A stretch of 64,000 nt of DNA from Frigoribacterium sp. JB110 (GCF_900163665.1 NZ_FUIA01000011.1:1-64000); one strand, 5' to 3'. Shown: positions 1 to 8,531, numbered from the stretch's first letter. The notes: a model not told the origin generated them from the letters alone. Numbers and translations are program-made.

Positions 1-1
1 C

Positions 2-460
2 GCGCACGTGTGTCGCCATCACCACGTCCTCAAGCACCAGTCTGCCTGGACCCCGGTGCTGCATCCCGGAGGGGAGGTGACCTGGACGAGCCCTGCCGGG
101 CTGGAATACCTCACCCGGCCGGCACCGGTGGTGCGATTCGTCGATGCCGAAGACGCCCGACGTGCCAGGAGCGAGCACGTCCGACGCGGGGACGTGGGAC
201 GCGAGGAGTCCGCGGAGAAGCAGGATCCCGCGGGGCGGCAGGGCACAGCCCAGCGCCCCACCCCGACGGAAGACGCACGCCCGACGGACAGCCACGGCCC
301 GGCGGACGGAGCCAGTCCGACCGAGCATGACGACCCGCAGGCCCGCGCCCGCACCCGTCGCGCCATGACGATGCTCCGCACCGGCGACGAAGCCAAGACC
401 GCACACGCCTGGGCGACCCTCGCCGCCGCGTACGCGTCGACCACCGACACGCCCTTCTGA
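2..460 (+). CDS. HNH endonuclease of DUF222 type, C-terminal fragment (cut by window edge)
   Basis: The reading frame is open from the first bases of the window, so only the last 152 residues are visible. It begins A-H-V-C-R-H-H-H-V-L-K-H, followed by a W-T-P and a V-T-W-T-S-P-A-G stretch. This matches the end of the HNH nuclease domain in actinobacterial DUF222/HNH proteins, where the last metal-binding Cys and His lie just before a conserved tryptophan-threonine-serine strand. The remaining roughly 100 residues are a charged, low-complexity tail with an Ala/Thr-rich end. Such proteins occur in many copies in actinobacterial genomes and their role is poorly known. The start lies outside the window; the internal GTG at position 8 is not the real start. 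Confidence 0.7.
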   Translation, partial: AHVCRHHHVLKHQSAWTPVLHPGGEVTWTSPAGLEYLTRPAPVVRFVDAEDARRARSEHVRRGDVGREESAEKQDPAGRQGTAQRPTPTEDARPTDSHGPADGASPTEHDDPQARARTRRAMTMLRTGDEAKTAHAWATLAAAYASTTDTPF

Positions 461-500
461 AACCAGCCGAACCTCATGTTCGCGAGGCGGGCCCGCTGCG

Positions 501-815
501 CTACGCCGTGAACCAGGCCGCGACGAGCCCGGCGCTCACCACGATCCAGGCGATCGCGGCGATTCCGTACGCGCGGCTGCGCATCCGGCTGGGGAAGATC
601 AGAGGCACGAACACGAGCAGGCCGAGCCCCAGCACCACGGCCGCCATCGTGCCGAAGATCAGCACGTAGCCGTGGGGGTCGAAGCTGCCGCCGAACCGGC
701 TGCTCAGCACAGCCGAGACCAGCACCAGGTACGGCACCCCGATGAGAGCGGTCAGAACTGCGGCGACGATCCGGAGCACCAGATCGGCTCGCTCTGCACG
801 CAGAGCGGGTTCCAT
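501..815 (-). CDS. Small integral membrane protein, function unknown
   Basis: This 104-residue protein starts at ATG 815 (MEPALRAERADLVLRI) and is divergent from trpS. It has three hydrophobic stretches at about residues 13-37, 50-74 and 84-103, separated by short charged loops, so it is a small three-pass membrane protein. I recognise no family motif. The frame stays open far upstream on this strand, but that part is the shadow of trpS. The intergenic gap to trpS is only 36 bp, so both promoters must lie very close together or overlap the coding regions. Confidence 0.7.
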   Translation of the reverse strand: MEPALRAERADLVLRIVAAVLTALIGVPYLVLVSAVLSSRFGGSFDPHGYVLIFGTMAAVVLGLGLLVFVPLIFPSRMRSRAYGIAAIAWIVVSAGLVAAWFTA

Positions 816-851
816 GACTCGAGCATGCCATCGCCGCAATAGGATTGTCAG

Positions 852-1856
852 GTGACTACGCAGCGTCTCTACTCCGGAATGCAACCATCGGCCGATTCCC
901 TCCAGGCCGGTAACTACATCGGGGCGCTCATGCAGTGGCGCAACATGCAGGAGGAGTACGACGCCTTCTTCTCCGTCGTCGATCTGCACGCGATCACCGT
1001 GCCGCAGGATCCGGCCGAGCTCCGCGAGAAGACCCGCCGCACCGCTGCCCAGTACATCGCCGCCGGGATCGAGCCGTCGAAGTCGACGCTGTACGTGCAG
1101 TCGCACGTGCGTGCGCACGCCGAGCTTGCCTGGATCCTGTCGACCATCACCGGTTTCGGCGAGGCCGGCCGGATGACGCAGTTCAAGGACAAGTCGCAGC
1201 GCTACGGCGAGAGCGCCACGAGCGTCGGCCTGTTCACCTACCCGGTGCTGATGGCCGCCGACATCCTGCTCTACCAGACGAACGTCGTGCCGGTCGGAGA
1301 CGACCAGAAGCAGCACGTCGAGCTCACCCGCGACCTGGCCGAGCGTTTCAACGCGCGCTTCGGCGAGGCGTTCGTCGTGCCGGAGCCGGTCATCCCGCAG
1401 GGCTCCGCACGCATCTACGACCTGCAGAACCCGACCTCGAAGATGTCGAAGTCTGCAGACTCGCACGCCGGCGTGCTGTGGCTGCTCGACGACGTCAGCG
1501 TCACGGCCAAGAAGATCATGCGTGCTGTCACCGACAGCGACGGCACTGTGCGCTACGACCGCGATGCCAAACCTGGTGTGGCGAACCTGATGACGATCTA
1601 CGGTGCCGTCACCGACACGACCGCTGCCGAGATCGAAGACGAGTTCGCCGGCCGCGGCTACGGCGACTTCAAGAAGGCGGTCCGTGACGCAGTCGTCGCC
1701 GAGTTCGAGCCGGTGCGAACCCGCGCCCTCGAGCTGCTCGACGACCCGGCCGAGCTCGACCGGGTGCTCGCGGTGAACGCCGCCAAAGCGGACGCCGTCG
1801 CGGACGCGACCCTCTCCGACGTGTCCGACAGGGTCGGTCTGCTCCGCCGTGGGTGA
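852..1856 (+). CDS. trpS: Tryptophan--tRNA ligase
   Basis: TrpS charges tRNA-Trp with tryptophan using ATP in the cytoplasm. The 334-residue product is the usual length for bacterial class Ic TrpRS. The HIGH-type signature appears as GNYIGA (residues 20-25), the MAADILLYQ helix at about 134-142, the VGDDQKQH tryptophan/ATP pocket at 148-155, and the KMSKS loop at 197-201. The start is a GTG preceded by AGGA with a 7-base spacer. The gene overlaps the following acetyltransferase by 8 bp, so the two are probably co-transcribed. Confidence 0.97.
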   Translation: MTTQRLYSGMQPSADSLQAGNYIGALMQWRNMQEEYDAFFSVVDLHAITVPQDPAELREKTRRTAAQYIAAGIEPSKSTLYVQSHVRAHAELAWILSTITGFGEAGRMTQFKDKSQRYGESATSVGLFTYPVLMAADILLYQTNVVPVGDDQKQHVELTRDLAERFNARFGEAFVVPEPVIPQGSARIYDLQNPTSKMSKSADSHAGVLWLLDDVSVTAKKIMRAVTDSDGTVRYDRDAKPGVANLMTIYGAVTDTTAAEIEDEFAGRGYGDFKKAVRDAVVAEFEPVRTRALELLDDPAELDRVLAVNAAKADAVADATLSDVSDRVGLLRRG

Positions 1857-2409
1857 GCCGGTCGCCCTCACAACGCCCCGCCTGCTGCTCACGTCCCCGG
1901 TCGCATCCGACGTCGATGCGATCTGCGACGCGTGCCAGGATCCGCTGATCCAGCGCTACACCACGGTGCCGTCGCCCTATACCCGTGAGGACGCCGAGTC
2001 GTACGTCGCCAACGTCGCAGACTGGTGGTCGTCTGGGGCCGAGTACGCGTGGGCGATTCGCCCGCGTCACGAGCCCGACGGCCTGATCGGCATGGTCGGG
2101 CTGCACCACGTCTCCGGGTCCTCGGCCGAGCTCGGCTACTGGGTCGCCGCATCCGGACGCGGCCATGGCTACGTGAGCGAGGCGGCGCACACCGTGCTCG
2201 ACTTCGCGTTCGGACCGATGCGGCTGAAGCGCATCGAGTGGCACGCCGCCGTGGGCAACATCGCGTCGGCACGAGTCGCCCAGAAGCTGGGCTTCGCGCT
2301 GGAGGGCGTGCGCCGTCAGGCGTTCCGGACGAACAGCGGCGAAGGCGTCGACGGCTGGATCGCCGGGCTGCTCGCGACAGATGCGCGCGGTCCCGTCGAG
2401 TGGGGCTGA
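1849..2409 (+). CDS. GNAT family N-acetyltransferase (RimJ/RimL-like)
   Basis: The 186-residue protein begins with the L-T-T-P-R-L-L-L opening typical of RimJ/RimL-type acetyltransferases. It carries an acetyl-CoA pyrophosphate loop at about residues 104-112 (RGHGYVSEA) and the later N-x-A-S-x-R-V-A-Q-K-L-G-F motif of motif B. Family members transfer acetyl from acetyl-CoA to an amino group on a protein N-terminus or a small molecule. The substrate cannot be read from the sequence. The GTG start overlaps the end of trpS by 8 bp, which suggests translational coupling. Confidence 0.9.
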   Translation: MGEPVALTTPRLLLTSPVASDVDAICDACQDPLIQRYTTVPSPYTREDAESYVANVADWWSSGAEYAWAIRPRHEPDGLIGMVGLHHVSGSSAELGYWVAASGRGHGYVSEAAHTVLDFAFGPMRLKRIEWHAAVGNIASARVAQKLGFALEGVRRQAFRTNSGEGVDGWIAGLLATDARGPVEWG

Positions 2410-2420
2410 TAGGACAGGTT

Positions 2421-2456
2421 CGGGACTGCGGTCAGCATCGGCTGACCACAATCCCG
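2421..2456. terminator. Bidirectional hairpin between convergent genes
   Basis: A 16-base arm (about 14 of 16 pairs) closes around the loop ATCG. Its perfect core is GGTCAGC/GCTGACC at 2430-2447. It lies between the acetyltransferase (plus) and the membrane protein gene (minus), where a shared terminator is expected. There is no clear U-tract. Confidence 0.55.
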
Positions 2457-2494
2457 TAGAAGAGCAGCGACGTTGTCCGGCTGGAGCGGCGGCG

Positions 2495-3193
2495 TCAGCC
2501 CTCGACCCCATACGTCTCGGCGTCCAGGAGCCGGTGGTGACGGAGAGTGAGTGCTCGTTCGATCCCCGCGAGGCCCGCAGTGAGGGTCAGCGCCGTGTTC
2601 GCCCATGCCGGCAGGCTGATGGGCGAGTCGAACGGCGTGAAGCGATCCGCCCAGAGCGGCAGATGGGTGACCACCTCGAGCAGCTGCGGCGCGAGCAGGA
2701 TCAGGTTGGCCACCAGCACGGTGATGGCGCCGGCGGCCAGGGCGCGCCCGACCCCAGGGTGACGGCGGGAGAGTTGGGCGCGCCAGTGCTCAGGCGTCCC
2801 TGGCGCGGGATCGAGACGTCGTTGGTCACCGTTCGCACTGATCAGGTGGATCCGCTGCATCCCGTACCTGCTCGCGGCGACCTCGATGCTGTCCGCGCCG
2901 AGCGGGAATCGGACCGGCATGTCGGCGGCCCGCAGGTGCCGGTCGTCCAGGTAGAGCGAGGCCCGGCCTGACATGTGATCGACATCGACCGTCGCCGTCG
3001 ACGCATCGGGAAGGTCGATTGCGAAGCGCGTGCGCTGCAATGAGAGGGAGGGACGGAACGGTGGCAACGGCGAACCAGGCTCTGGGGCGGGCTTCGACCA
3101 CGCCCCCGTATCGTCGTCGAGGCCTTCGAGCCCGTCGAAACCGTGAGGATCTTTGCCCGTCGAGCCGGTCCACGGGTCGTCCCAGTCCTTCAT
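2495..3193 (-). CDS. Two-pass membrane protein, function unknown, divergent from TetR gene
   Basis: The product is 232 residues from ATG 3193 (MKDWDDPW), which has an AGGG six bases upstream. An in-frame TTG at 3217 would add eight residues but has no ribosome site. The N-terminal 150 residues are soluble and polar with a beta-rich look. Two hydrophobic segments follow at about residues 147-172 and 194-214. I recognise no known domain. It is divergent from a TetR gene across a region with two matching palindromes (3245-3264 and 3268-3287), so it is the best candidate target of that regulator. Confidence 0.65.
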   Translation of the reverse strand: MKDWDDPWTGSTGKDPHGFDGLEGLDDDTGAWSKPAPEPGSPLPPFRPSLSLQRTRFAIDLPDASTATVDVDHMSGRASLYLDDRHLRAADMPVRFPLGADSIEVAASRYGMQRIHLISANGDQRRLDPAPGTPEHWRAQLSRRHPGVGRALAAGAITVLVANLILLAPQLLEVVTHLPLWADRFTPFDSPISLPAWANTALTLTAGLAGIERALTLRHHRLLDAETYGVEG

Positions 3194-3244
3194 GTCTCGC
3201 CCTGTCCGAAGCCGCAACAGGAAGGAGAGCCGCCGCGAAGCGCG

Positions 3245-3264
3245 TTTAGCATACTCATGCCAAA
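3245..3264. promoter_or_regulatory. TetR operator 1 (imperfect palindrome)
   Basis: TTTAGCAT, 4 bases (ACTC), then ATGCCAAA. The arms match at 7 of 8 positions. It has the same architecture as the site at 3268-3287, with centres 23 bp apart. Confidence 0.65.
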
Positions 3265-3267
3265 TAA

Positions 3268-3287
3268 TTTAGCATGACAATGCTAAA
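3268..3287. promoter_or_regulatory. TetR operator 2 (perfect palindrome)
   Basis: TTTAGCAT, 4 bases (GACA), then ATGCTAAA, with perfect 8-bp arms. The AT-rich site stands out from its GC-rich surroundings. It lies 18 bp upstream of the TetR start, which suggests autoregulation and joint control of the divergent membrane protein gene. Confidence 0.7.
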
Positions 3288-3305
3288 CATTGCTATGGTG
3301 AGGTC

Positions 3306-3926
3306 ATGTCCAAACGAGTCGACCCGGATGTCCGCCGGGAGCAGGTCGCCGACGCTGTGATCGACGTGATCGCCGCGCACGGGGTCCGCTCGGTGACCCT
3401 CGCGCGGATCGCCGCGCGCACCGGCTTGGCCATCGGGAGCATCCGGTATTACTTCGGAGACACCGTCCGCGAAGTCATGCGCTTCACGCTGAGCGTGCTC
3501 ATGCAGCGCGTTGCACGACGCGCGGCGACGATGTCCGACGACCCGGTGGAACGGATCACCGACGTCATCGCCTTCGCCGCGCCGACCAGCGATCAACAGC
3601 GACGGGAGAACATCGCCCTGGTCGAATACCGCGTCATGGCGCGCACCGACCCGGAGCTTGCGACCGACATCGCTGCGACCTCTCTCGAGGGCGCAGAAGT
3701 GATCCGCTCGCTGCTGCGCGATGCGCTGGCCGACCGTGCTGTCGACGAAGAGGCGCTGCATCGCGAGGCGCTCCTGCTGCTCACCCTGGTCGAGGGGTTC
3801 TCGTTCAGTTCGGCGCTGGCTTCCGCCCCGCTGCAAGAAGCAGACGTCCGTGCCATCGTGATGGCCGCCTTGCACCGTATGATCGACGCCCATCCGCTCT
3901 CCGGAGATACACCTAGGGTGACCTGA
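3306..3926 (+). CDS. TetR family transcriptional regulator
   Basis: The 206-residue protein has a TetR N-terminal helix-turn-helix at about residues 10-55, including T-L-A-R-I-A-A-R-T-G-L-A-I-G-S-I-R-Y-Y-F, the classic recognition helix ending in a YYF-type turn. The remainder is an all-helical ligand-binding domain of unknown specificity. It is probably a local repressor. The two tandem palindromes in the 112-bp gap to the divergent membrane gene fit binding by two dimers. The ribosome site (GTGAGG) is close to the ATG. Confidence 0.92.
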   Translation: MSKRVDPDVRREQVADAVIDVIAAHGVRSVTLARIAARTGLAIGSIRYYFGDTVREVMRFTLSVLMQRVARRAATMSDDPVERITDVIAFAAPTSDQQRRENIALVEYRVMARTDPELATDIAATSLEGAEVIRSLLRDALADRAVDEEALHREALLLLTLVEGFSFSSALASAPLQEADVRAIVMAALHRMIDAHPLSGDTPRVT

Positions 3927-3935
3927 CCGGCGGGC

Positions 3936-5129
3936 TCAGCCCAGCGGGTCGGACACCAGCCGCTCGAACACGCGCTCGGCCGCTCCGATGAGCAGACGAT
4001 CGCGCCCGAGCGCAGCCGCGCTCACTGTGAGCTCCTCCGCCGGCGCGTCGAGCATCTGTGCGCGCACGCCGCCATCGAAGGCGTCAGTGCCGATGCCGCG
4101 CAGATCCGCCAGGAAACCGCCGAGCACGATCATCGACGGATTGAGCACGTTCGCGGCGTTCGCGAGAGTCGACTGCAGGACCCGGCGCTGCCGCTCGACT
4201 TCCGCGGCGACCTCGTCGCTCGCCCCGGCAAGTGCCCCCGACAGCGCATCGTCGTCTCCGCCCGGCAGGCCGACCGCGGCGAGAAGCCGCGCGCGGTTCA
4301 CTTCGTCCTCCAGCACGCCCCCCGGCACACGTCGATCGCCGTCGACGCCGAGACTCGGCTGGTTCTGCCCCCACTCCCCCGCGTAGCCGCCCGCCCCGCC
4401 GATGCTCGCTCCACGCAGGATCACGCCCCCGCCGATGCTCGCTCCACGCAGGATCACGCCCCCGCCGATACCGCTCGCTCCGCCGTTGAGATAGACCACG
4501 TCGGAGTGATCGCGTGCCGCACCGAAGAGCCATTCGGCGACGGCGCCGAGCGAAGCGTCGTTTCCCACATCGGTGACCAGCCCCGATTCCCGTTGCACGG
4601 CACCTGCGAGATCGACGTCCCGCCAACCGAGGTGCGGTGCATTCCGCACGATGCCGTCGGAGGCCCGCACGAGGCCGGGAACTGCGACTCCGGCGCCGAG
4701 GATCCGCGCCTCGCGCAGCGCCCCCGCCCGCCATTCGTCGACCACTGCGGCCACACGAGAGGCCGTCTCATCCGGCGACAGCACGTGGTCGACTTCCTGG
4801 CGCACCCGCAGTCGCACCGTCCCGCCGAGCGCGACGGCACCGACTTCGAGGGCGTCGACCTCCGGGTTGACGGCGATGCCGACGACATCGTCCGACGGCA
4901 CCACGGTCGGCGACGGCCGCCCGACGCGACGAGTGGGGTCGGGGTCGCGCTCCTCGACGAGACCACCATCGGCGAGCGTCGCCACGAGATCCCCCACCGT
5001 CGACCGGTTCAGACCCGTGTGCTGGGTGAGCGCCGCTCGGGAGATCGGACCCGCGTGATGCACCAGGCGAAGGATCGCACCGAGATTCGCGCGGCGCACG
5101 CCTTCGACGTTCGATCCGCGCCCCGTCAT
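3936..5129 (-). CDS. ROK family transcriptional regulator with internal duplication and degenerate zinc motif
   Basis: This 397-residue protein starts at ATG 5129 (MTGRGSNVEG), which has GAGGAG just upstream; an earlier in-frame codon at 5162 has no such site. It has an N-terminal MarR-like winged helix (A-A-L-T-Q-H-T-G-L-N-R-S-T-V) and a C-terminal ROK domain with VGIAVN and GNDASLGAVAEW segments. ROK repressors bind sugars and usually carry a zinc site of type GH followed by CxCGxxGC. Here the His is Gln (GEWGQNQ) and the cysteines are missing. The GIGGGVILRGAS stretch is partly duplicated (11 residues repeated, about residues 223-244). It follows the GH3 sugar operon on the same strand, so it may belong to sugar control. 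Its ligand sensing may be altered or lost. Confidence 0.85.
   Translation of the reverse strand: MTGRGSNVEGVRRANLGAILRLVHHAGPISRAALTQHTGLNRSTVGDLVATLADGGLVEERDPDPTRRVGRPSPTVVPSDDVVGIAVNPEVDALEVGAVALGGTVRLRVRQEVDHVLSPDETASRVAAVVDEWRAGALREARILGAGVAVPGLVRASDGIVRNAPHLGWRDVDLAGAVQRESGLVTDVGNDASLGAVAEWLFGAARDHSDVVYLNGGASGIGGGVILRGASIGGGVILRGASIGGAGGYAGEWGQNQPSLGVDGDRRVPGGVLEDEVNRARLLAAVGLPGGDDDALSGALAGASDEVAAEVERQRRVLQSTLANAANVLNPSMIVLGGFLADLRGIGTDAFDGGVRAQMLDAPAEELTVSAAALGRDRLLIGAAERVFERLVSDPLG
4398..4463. repeat. Perfect 33-bp tandem duplication inside the ROK gene
   Basis: Two adjacent identical 33-bp units (4398-4430 and 4431-4463), followed by six further bases that start a third copy. The unit is a multiple of three, so it adds 11 residues without breaking the frame. 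Identity is complete, which suggests a recent slippage or unequal-exchange event. Confidence 0.9.
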
Positions 5130-5202
5130 GCCGCTCCTCACGCCCAGCCGTTCGCCCCACACTACCGGGGCGCGGGGCCGGAGCCGGGAGCGGCGCCCGC
5201 CT

Positions 5203-7656
5203 TCACTCCACGCGGACGGAGACGACGCGCGCGTCCTGGGCGCTCACCTCGTGCACCGCTCCCGTGATCGACAGACGCGCGCGCGGCGTCGCCATGCCTG
5301 GCAGGTTCCGCGCGCGTGCGGCCCGCTCGTTCCGGATGACGCCGCCGGTCGCCGCATCGGCATCGGCGCCTGCGGGGGCCGCCTCAGCGTGCGAGCCGAC
5401 CCACACCTCCACGTCGCCAGGCTCCACGATGCGCACCATGCGCCGATCGGAGAACGCCAGGCGCTGCGTCGGCACCTCGAACGTGACGCGGCGCGACGCA
5501 CCGGCCGCAACGGCGACACGCGCGTAGCCGAGCAGCTGCGCGACGGGCCGCGTGACGGACCCGACGACGTCGCGGCCGTACAGCTGCACGACCTCGACCC
5601 CGTCGACGCCCGACGTGTTCTCGACCGTCACGGAAGCTGTGAACGCGCCCCCGGATGCGACCTCGCCGTCGACGACGAGGCCCGAGTATGCGAACGACGC
5701 GTAGCCCAGCCCGAACCCGAACGGGCGCACCGGCGTCGGGTCCGTCGAGGTGACGTCGCTCGGCCCGCCCAGCACGGGGCGCAGATACGAGTACGGCTGG
5801 GCCCCGGCCGAACGGGGCAGGCTCACGGGCAGACGACCGGATGGCGCGGCCCGTCCCAACAGGATGTCGGCGATCGCGGTGCCGCCCTCCTCACCGGGGA
5901 AGAACGCCTGCAGCACGGCCGCCGGCTTCATGCCTGGCCCGTCGAACGCCCACTCGACCGCATACGGCCTGCCGGTGAGCATCACCATGATCACGGGGGT
6001 GCCCGTCGCCGTGACGCGCTCGACCAGCTCCCGCTGCACACCCGGCAGGTCGAGCGACTCCACGTCGTTGCCCTCACCGACCGAGCCGCGGCCGAACAGG
6101 CCCGCCTGATCCCCGACGACGACGACAGCGACGTCCGCGCCCTCCGCGGCACGCACCGCTTCGTCGATGCGCGACCGGTCGTCCCCGTCGACCTCGCATC
6201 CGGCCGCGACCTCGAACTCGACCTCCGGTGCCGCGGCGGCGAGCGCCTCGGCGACGGTGGGGATCTCGAAGCCGTTCTCGTAGCCCGGATGATGGGCGAG
6301 CACGTGATTGGCGAACGAGTAGCACCCCTGCAGCGCCTCCGCCCTGTCGGCGTTCGGCCCGATCAGCGCGATTCGCTCGACCGAGCCGGCCAGCGGCAGC
6401 GCACCATCGTTCGAGAGCATCACGACCGATTCGGTCGCCAGCCGCCTCGCGATGTCACGATGACGAGGCGTGTCGACGTCGATCTCGGTCGGCACTTCGG
6501 CGTCGAACGCATCCGGTTCGAGCAGACCGAGCTCCTCCTTCTGCGTGAGCACGCGCAGCACGGCCCTGTCGACGTACCGCTCGTCGAGTGCGCCTGACGC
6601 GACGCGGGCGACGAGCGGCTCGAGGTAGGCGTCGCCCGACGGCAGCTCCACGTCGATGCCCGCCTCGAGCGCCAGCTGGGCTGCTTCGCCGCGGTCGGCC
6701 GCAACGGCGTGCATCACCTCGAGGAAGGCCACAGCGAAGTAGTCGGCCACGACGACGCCGTCGAACCCGAGCCCGTCGCGCAGCAGGGTCGTGAGAATCT
6801 CCGGCTGCGAAGCCACCGGCACACCGTCGATCTCGGCGTAGCTGTTCATCACGCTCTTGGCGCCGCCGTCACGGATCGCCATCTCGAACGGCGGAACGAA
6901 CACGTCGGCGACTTCGCGGGGCCCGGCGTGCACGGGCGCATGATTGCGCCCGGCCACCGACCCGGAATAGCCGAGGAAGTGCTTCAGCGTCGCGTGCACG
7001 CCGGCCGACTGCATGCCGCGCACGAACGCGGTGCCGATCGTGCCGACGACGTACGGATCCTCAGCGATGCACTCGTCGACGCGCCCCCACCGCGGGTCGC
7101 GGATCACGTCGAGCACGGGCGCGAGCCCCTGATGCACCCCGAGTTCGCGCATGGAGTCGCCGATCGCAGAGGCCATCTCCTCGACGAGCTCCGGATCGAA
7201 CGACGCCCCCCACGCCAGCGGTGTCGGGAAGGTCGCGGCCTTCCACGCGGCCAGCCCCGTCAGGCACTCCTCATGCACGAGCGCGGGGATGCCGAGCCGG
7301 GTCTCCCGCACCAGTCGCCGCTGCTCCTCGAGCAGCCATGCGGCACGAGCGGCCGGTTCGACGGGCCGCGTGCCGAATACCCGGGTGTAGTGACCGATGC
7401 CGTGCTCGGTGATCGCTGCGAGGGAACGGCTCCGATCGCTCGTGGCCATCTCATCGGCCATCGGGGCGACGACCTCGCCGCCCTGGTCGAGCCAGTAGCC
7501 GACGATCTGCGCGGCCTTCTCCTCAAGCGTCATCGAGGCGAGGATTCCCCGCACACGTTCCGAGGCCTCGGGCATCGCCGGCACCTCGGTCTCCTGCACT
7601 GTCGTCACGTCCTGAATCCTCTCATTGTGCTTCTTCTCGTCCCGCGCAATCGTCAT
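5203..7656 (-). CDS. Glycoside hydrolase family 3 beta-glucosidase/beta-xylosidase
   Basis: The 817-residue protein has the full GH3 layout: an N-terminal TIM-like domain, an alpha/beta sandwich and a C-terminal fibronectin-III-like domain. The KHF motif is at 225-227, the nucleophile Asp at about 305 in VVVADYF, and a likely acid/base Glu at about 528 in SVGEGND before a DLPG turn. There is no signal peptide, so it probably acts in the cytoplasm on oligosaccharides imported by the ABC transporter encoded just upstream. Its ATG overlaps the stop of the permease gene (ATGA). Beta-glucosidase and beta-xylosidase activity cannot be separated by eye. The frame runs further upstream, but that part is the shadow of the permease. 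Confidence 0.9.
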   Translation of the reverse strand: MTIARDEKKHNERIQDVTTVQETEVPAMPEASERVRGILASMTLEEKAAQIVGYWLDQGGEVVAPMADEMATSDRSRSLAAITEHGIGHYTRVFGTRPVEPAARAAWLLEEQRRLVRETRLGIPALVHEECLTGLAAWKAATFPTPLAWGASFDPELVEEMASAIGDSMRELGVHQGLAPVLDVIRDPRWGRVDECIAEDPYVVGTIGTAFVRGMQSAGVHATLKHFLGYSGSVAGRNHAPVHAGPREVADVFVPPFEMAIRDGGAKSVMNSYAEIDGVPVASQPEILTTLLRDGLGFDGVVVADYFAVAFLEVMHAVAADRGEAAQLALEAGIDVELPSGDAYLEPLVARVASGALDERYVDRAVLRVLTQKEELGLLEPDAFDAEVPTEIDVDTPRHRDIARRLATESVVMLSNDGALPLAGSVERIALIGPNADRAEALQGCYSFANHVLAHHPGYENGFEIPTVAEALAAAAPEVEFEVAAGCEVDGDDRSRIDEAVRAAEGADVAVVVVGDQAGLFGRGSVGEGNDVESLDLPGVQRELVERVTATGTPVIMVMLTGRPYAVEWAFDGPGMKPAAVLQAFFPGEEGGTAIADILLGRAAPSGRLPVSLPRSAGAQPYSYLRPVLGGPSDVTSTDPTPVRPFGFGLGYASFAYSGLVVDGEVASGGAFTASVTVENTSGVDGVEVVQLYGRDVVGSVTRPVAQLLGYARVAVAAGASRRVTFEVPTQRLAFSDRRMVRIVEPGDVEVWVGSHAEAAPAGADADAATGGVIRNERAARARNLPGMATPRARLSITGAVHEVSAQDARVVSVRVE

Positions 7657-8531
7657 CCCTTCACCGCTCCCTGCAGCCCGCCGACGATCCGCTTCTCGAA
7701 CAAGCTGAAGAAGATCAGCGCCGGCACCATCGACAGCGACGTGTACGCGAGCACCCGCGCCGTGTCGACGGAGTACTGCGAAGCGAAGTTCTGCACGCCG
7801 AGCGGCAGGGTGAACAGACTGGCGTCGTTCAGGATGAACAGCGGCAGCATGTATCCGTTCCAGGTGGTGACGAACGCGAGGATGCCGACGGTCACGACAC
7901 CCGGAAGGCTCAGCGGCACCACCATGCGCCAGAAGAAGCCGAGCCTGCCTGCGCCGTCGATCGATGCGGCCTCCTCCAGCTCCTTCGGAATGGCCCTGAG
8001 GAACGGCACCAGGATGATGATCGTGGTCGGCAGCGCGAACGCGATCTGCGGCAGGATGATGCCGGCGAGATTGTTGACCAGCCCGAGGCTGCGTACGAGC
8101 AGGTACAGCGGTGTGATGGCGACCGTGACGGGGAACATCAGACCGGCGGCGAACAGGGAGTACATCGCTCCCTTGCCGAAGAAGTCGTAGCGGGCGATGA
8201 CGTAGCTCGCCATCACCCCCAGGAGCACGACGCCCACCGTGGTGCCGACCGCTGAGATCGTCGAGTTGCCCATCGCGACCCAGAACTCGCTGGAGGCGAG
8301 CACGTCGGCGTAGTTCGAGAAGACCCACGGCGAGGGGAAGCCGGATGGGTCCTCGGTGATCTGCGCGTTCGTGCGGAAGCCGCCGATGATGATGTAGAGC
8401 ACGGGACCGATGCAGATCGCGACCAGAATCGTCGCGAGCAGGTAGGTCCAGGGGTTCCCCCACGACTTCTTCGGCCTGTGCGGCGTGCCGTCGGGTCTCA
8501 GCGCACGAATGGCGACGGAGGTGGCGGTCAT
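7653..8531 (-). CDS. Carbohydrate ABC transporter permease (MalG type)
   Basis: This 292-residue membrane protein has six predicted transmembrane segments. It carries the EAA loop typical of MalG-type permeases (EEAASIDGAGRLGFFWRMVV, followed by P-L-S), which contacts the ATPase. The ATG at 8531 overlaps the stop of the first permease (ATGA), and its own stop overlaps the GH3 start. It works with the 8528-9532 permease and the 9540-10820 binding protein as a CUT1 importer. No dedicated ATPase is nearby, so a shared MsiK-type ATPase elsewhere in the genome is expected, as is common in actinobacteria. Confidence 0.92.
   Translation of the reverse strand: MTATSVAIRALRPDGTPHRPKKSWGNPWTYLLATILVAICIGPVLYIIIGGFRTNAQITEDPSGFPSPWVFSNYADVLASSEFWVAMGNSTISAVGTTVGVVLLGVMASYVIARYDFFGKGAMYSLFAAGLMFPVTVAITPLYLLVRSLGLVNNLAGIILPQIAFALPTTIIILVPFLRAIPKELEEAASIDGAGRLGFFWRMVVPLSLPGVVTVGILAFVTTWNGYMLPLFILNDASLFTLPLGVQNFASQYSVDTARVLAYTSLSMVPALIFFSLFEKRIVGGLQGAVKG

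Noticed and set aside
816..1892. Long minus-strand open frame opposite trpS, joined to the small membrane protein
   Set aside because: It is a GC-driven shadow of trpS with low-complexity translation. Only the part from ATG 815 has membrane-protein character.
4398..4463. Repeat array that might be CRISPR-like
   Set aside because: There are only two adjacent copies with no spacers, inside a coding gene, and no cas genes nearby.
3936..5129. ROK gene as pseudogene
   Set aside because: Despite the duplication and lost zinc motif the frame is intact from a good ribosome site to the stop, so I kept it as a CDS.
7657..8463. In-frame N-terminal extension of the GH3 gene by about 270 residues
   Set aside because: The extension is an Arg/Pro/His-rich antiframe of the permease gene. 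The GH3 start overlaps the permease stop by the usual ATGA.
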